NCBI GenBank assembly: GCA_947630025.1
Contig: CANRFZ010000006.1
Span: 1 to 64,000 of the forward strand
Source of the DNA: an uncultured Lachnospiraceae bacterium
Lineage (GTDB): Bacteria > Bacillota > Clostridia > Lachnospirales > Lachnospiraceae
Direction of reading: 5' to 3'
Length of the DNA stretch: 64,000 nucleotides
In this document: piece by piece, positions 63,106-64,000 of the stretch
Layout: every line of letters starts with the position of its first letter
How positions within the stretch are numbered: the first letter of the stretch is position 1
Notes under the pieces: generated by a model
What the model saw: the letters and a program-made list of their open reading frames with translations, nothing else
Told to the model about the DNA's origin: nothing
The model's database searches: none
Made by a program: the position numbers and the translations under genes

Positions 63106-64000
63106 TTACTGCAAAATATGCAGTAAATGTTCAAAATATTCCGGCAGCGGCGCCGTCACTTCGATATATTCATCCGTTGCGGGATGGCGGAATCCCAGCA
63201 CCATCGCGTGAAGCGTCTGCCCCTCTAAGCGGAACGGACATCTGCGGCCCGCGCCGTATACGTCGTCGCCCAGCACCGGATGCCCTATGGACGCCATATG
63301 CACACGGATCTGGTGGGTGCGCCCGGTCTCCAGACGGCATTCGATATAGGCGTAGCCCTGAAACCGCTGCAGCACGGTATAGTGCGTGACCGCGGGCTTC
63401 CCGCCGGGTACATTGACGGCCATCTTCAGGCGGTTGCGGGGATCTCTGCCGACAGTGCCCTCCACTGTTCCGCTCTCCTGCTCCGGCACGCCGTACACGA
63501 TGGCGCGGTATCTGCGGGTGATCGTATGCGCCTTTAGCTGCGCCGAAACGGACTGGTGGGCGCGGTCGTTCTTGCAGGCGATCAGCGAGCCCGTGGTGTC
63601 CCTGTCGATGCGGTGGACGATGCCCGGACGCAGAACGCCGTTGATGCCGGACAACTGTCCGCTGCAGTGATACAATAGCGCATTGACCAGCGTGCCGCTG
63701 CTATGGCCGGGCGCCGGGTGCACTACCATGCCCTTGGGCTTGTTTACGACGATCACGTCGTCGTCTTCATATAAAATGTCCAGCGGAATATTTTCCGGCA
63801 TAATCTCCGGCTCCACGGCCTCTGGAATGGCGAAGGCGATTTCGTCATCCACCCGCAGGCGGTAACCGGCCTTCTGCGGCCTGCCGTTGACCAGCACGGC
63901 GTTGTCTTTGATACATTTTTGGATATAAGACCGGGACAGGGCGGGAAGCGCGGCGCTGATCCATTTGTCCAGCCGCTCGTCATCTCCGTCCAGACCGATC
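63106..64000 (-). CDS. rluD: RluD-type pseudouridine synthase (5' end cut by window)
   Basis: Makes pseudouridines in large-subunit rRNA. The open frame runs to the window edge, so the start is missing; the visible part is about 298 residues. An S4 domain (DERLDKWISAALPALSRSYI, then NAVLVNGRPQKAGYRLRVDD) precedes the catalytic domain with the aspartate in HRIDRDTTGSL, then GRTHQIRVHMASIGHPVLGD. The acidic VEPEIMPENIPLDILYEDDD and the KGMVVHPAPGH segment mark the RluD group. In Clostridia it often follows lspA, which would lie outside the window. Confidence 0.93.
   Translation of the reverse strand, partial: IGLDGDDERLDKWISAALPALSRSYIQKCIKDNAVLVNGRPQKAGYRLRVDDEIAFAIPEAVEPEIMPENIPLDILYEDDDVIVVNKPKGMVVHPAPGHSSGTLVNALLYHCSGQLSGINGVLRPGIVHRIDRDTTGSLIACKNDRAHQSVSAQLKAHTITRRYRAIVYGVPEQESGTVEGTVGRDPRNRLKMAVNVPGGKPAVTHYTVLQRFQGYAYIECRLETGRTHQIRVHMASIGHPVLGDDVYGAGRRCPFRLEGQTLHAMVLGFRHPATDEYIEVTAPLPEYFEHLLHILQ

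Overview
The window looks like a chromosomal segment of a moderately GC-rich gut Clostridium of the Lachnospiraceae type. This is inferred from Gram-positive style ribosome binding sites and promoters, the order rplU-prp-rpmA-obgE-yhbY-nadD-yqeK-rsfS, a short HisG paired with HisZ, the pairing of two radical-SAM-related genes with an RNase E/G gene, the lexA / LysM-protein pair, and protein signatures typical of that family. Most genes are densely packed and GC-rich. Two stretches are visibly AT-richer and look acquired: about 1-2700 and about 55400-56700.

Layout. 1-2778: AT-rich accessory edge with a DUF2625 protein, a DUF4143 ATPase and decayed fragments. 2779-5848: lipoprotein and short methionine synthase. 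5994-11868: branched-chain amino acid genes ilvB, two tandem ilvN genes, ilvC, leuC and leuD. 11911-17195: an unknown protein, a membrane GGDEF protein, an unknown possibly nuclease-fold protein and a hybrid sensor kinase. 17310-21509: a type IIA topoisomerase pair. 21540-23306: rsmD, coaD and a coiled-coil protein. 23457-31657: cell-wall amidase, YlbJ-like protein, HAD phosphatase, YgiQ radical SAM, SDR, pseudouridine synthase and recU. 32029-38200: histidine genes hisZ, hisG, a SIMPL-domain gene, hisD, hisB and a HisF-like/HisI/HisE fusion. 38285-47687: radical SAM pair, RNase E/G, Nudix, then the ribosomal and GTPase block. 47793-50722: DUF378, lexA, LysM/YneA-like gene and a tyrosine recombinase. 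51046-54544: AI-2E-type permease and two glycosyltransferases. 54727-60291: small accessory genes including an MFS transporter, an AraC/GyrI-like regulator, a frameshifted ACT gene, GNAT, a cytidylate-kinase-like gene and a DinB-like gene. 60650-64000: cstA, an unknown gene and an rluD-like gene cut by the window edge.

The points most worth a second look are these. A HisF-like barrel that has lost both catalytic aspartates is fused in front of HisI-HisE. A run of nine G lies between the -35 and -10 of a strong-looking promoter, as in phase-variable switches. A DinB-like gene carries a perfect 20-bp palindrome containing a consensus LexA box over its predicted start site. A 153-bp element made of three perfect hairpins between 20-bp direct repeats sits before hisG, and related sequence occurs before the MFS gene. 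A structured leader and 13-bp tandem repeats precede hisZ. I found no CRISPR array, rRNA, tRNA or intact insertion sequence. No wholly new multi-gene defence or biosynthetic system can be claimed from sequence alone.
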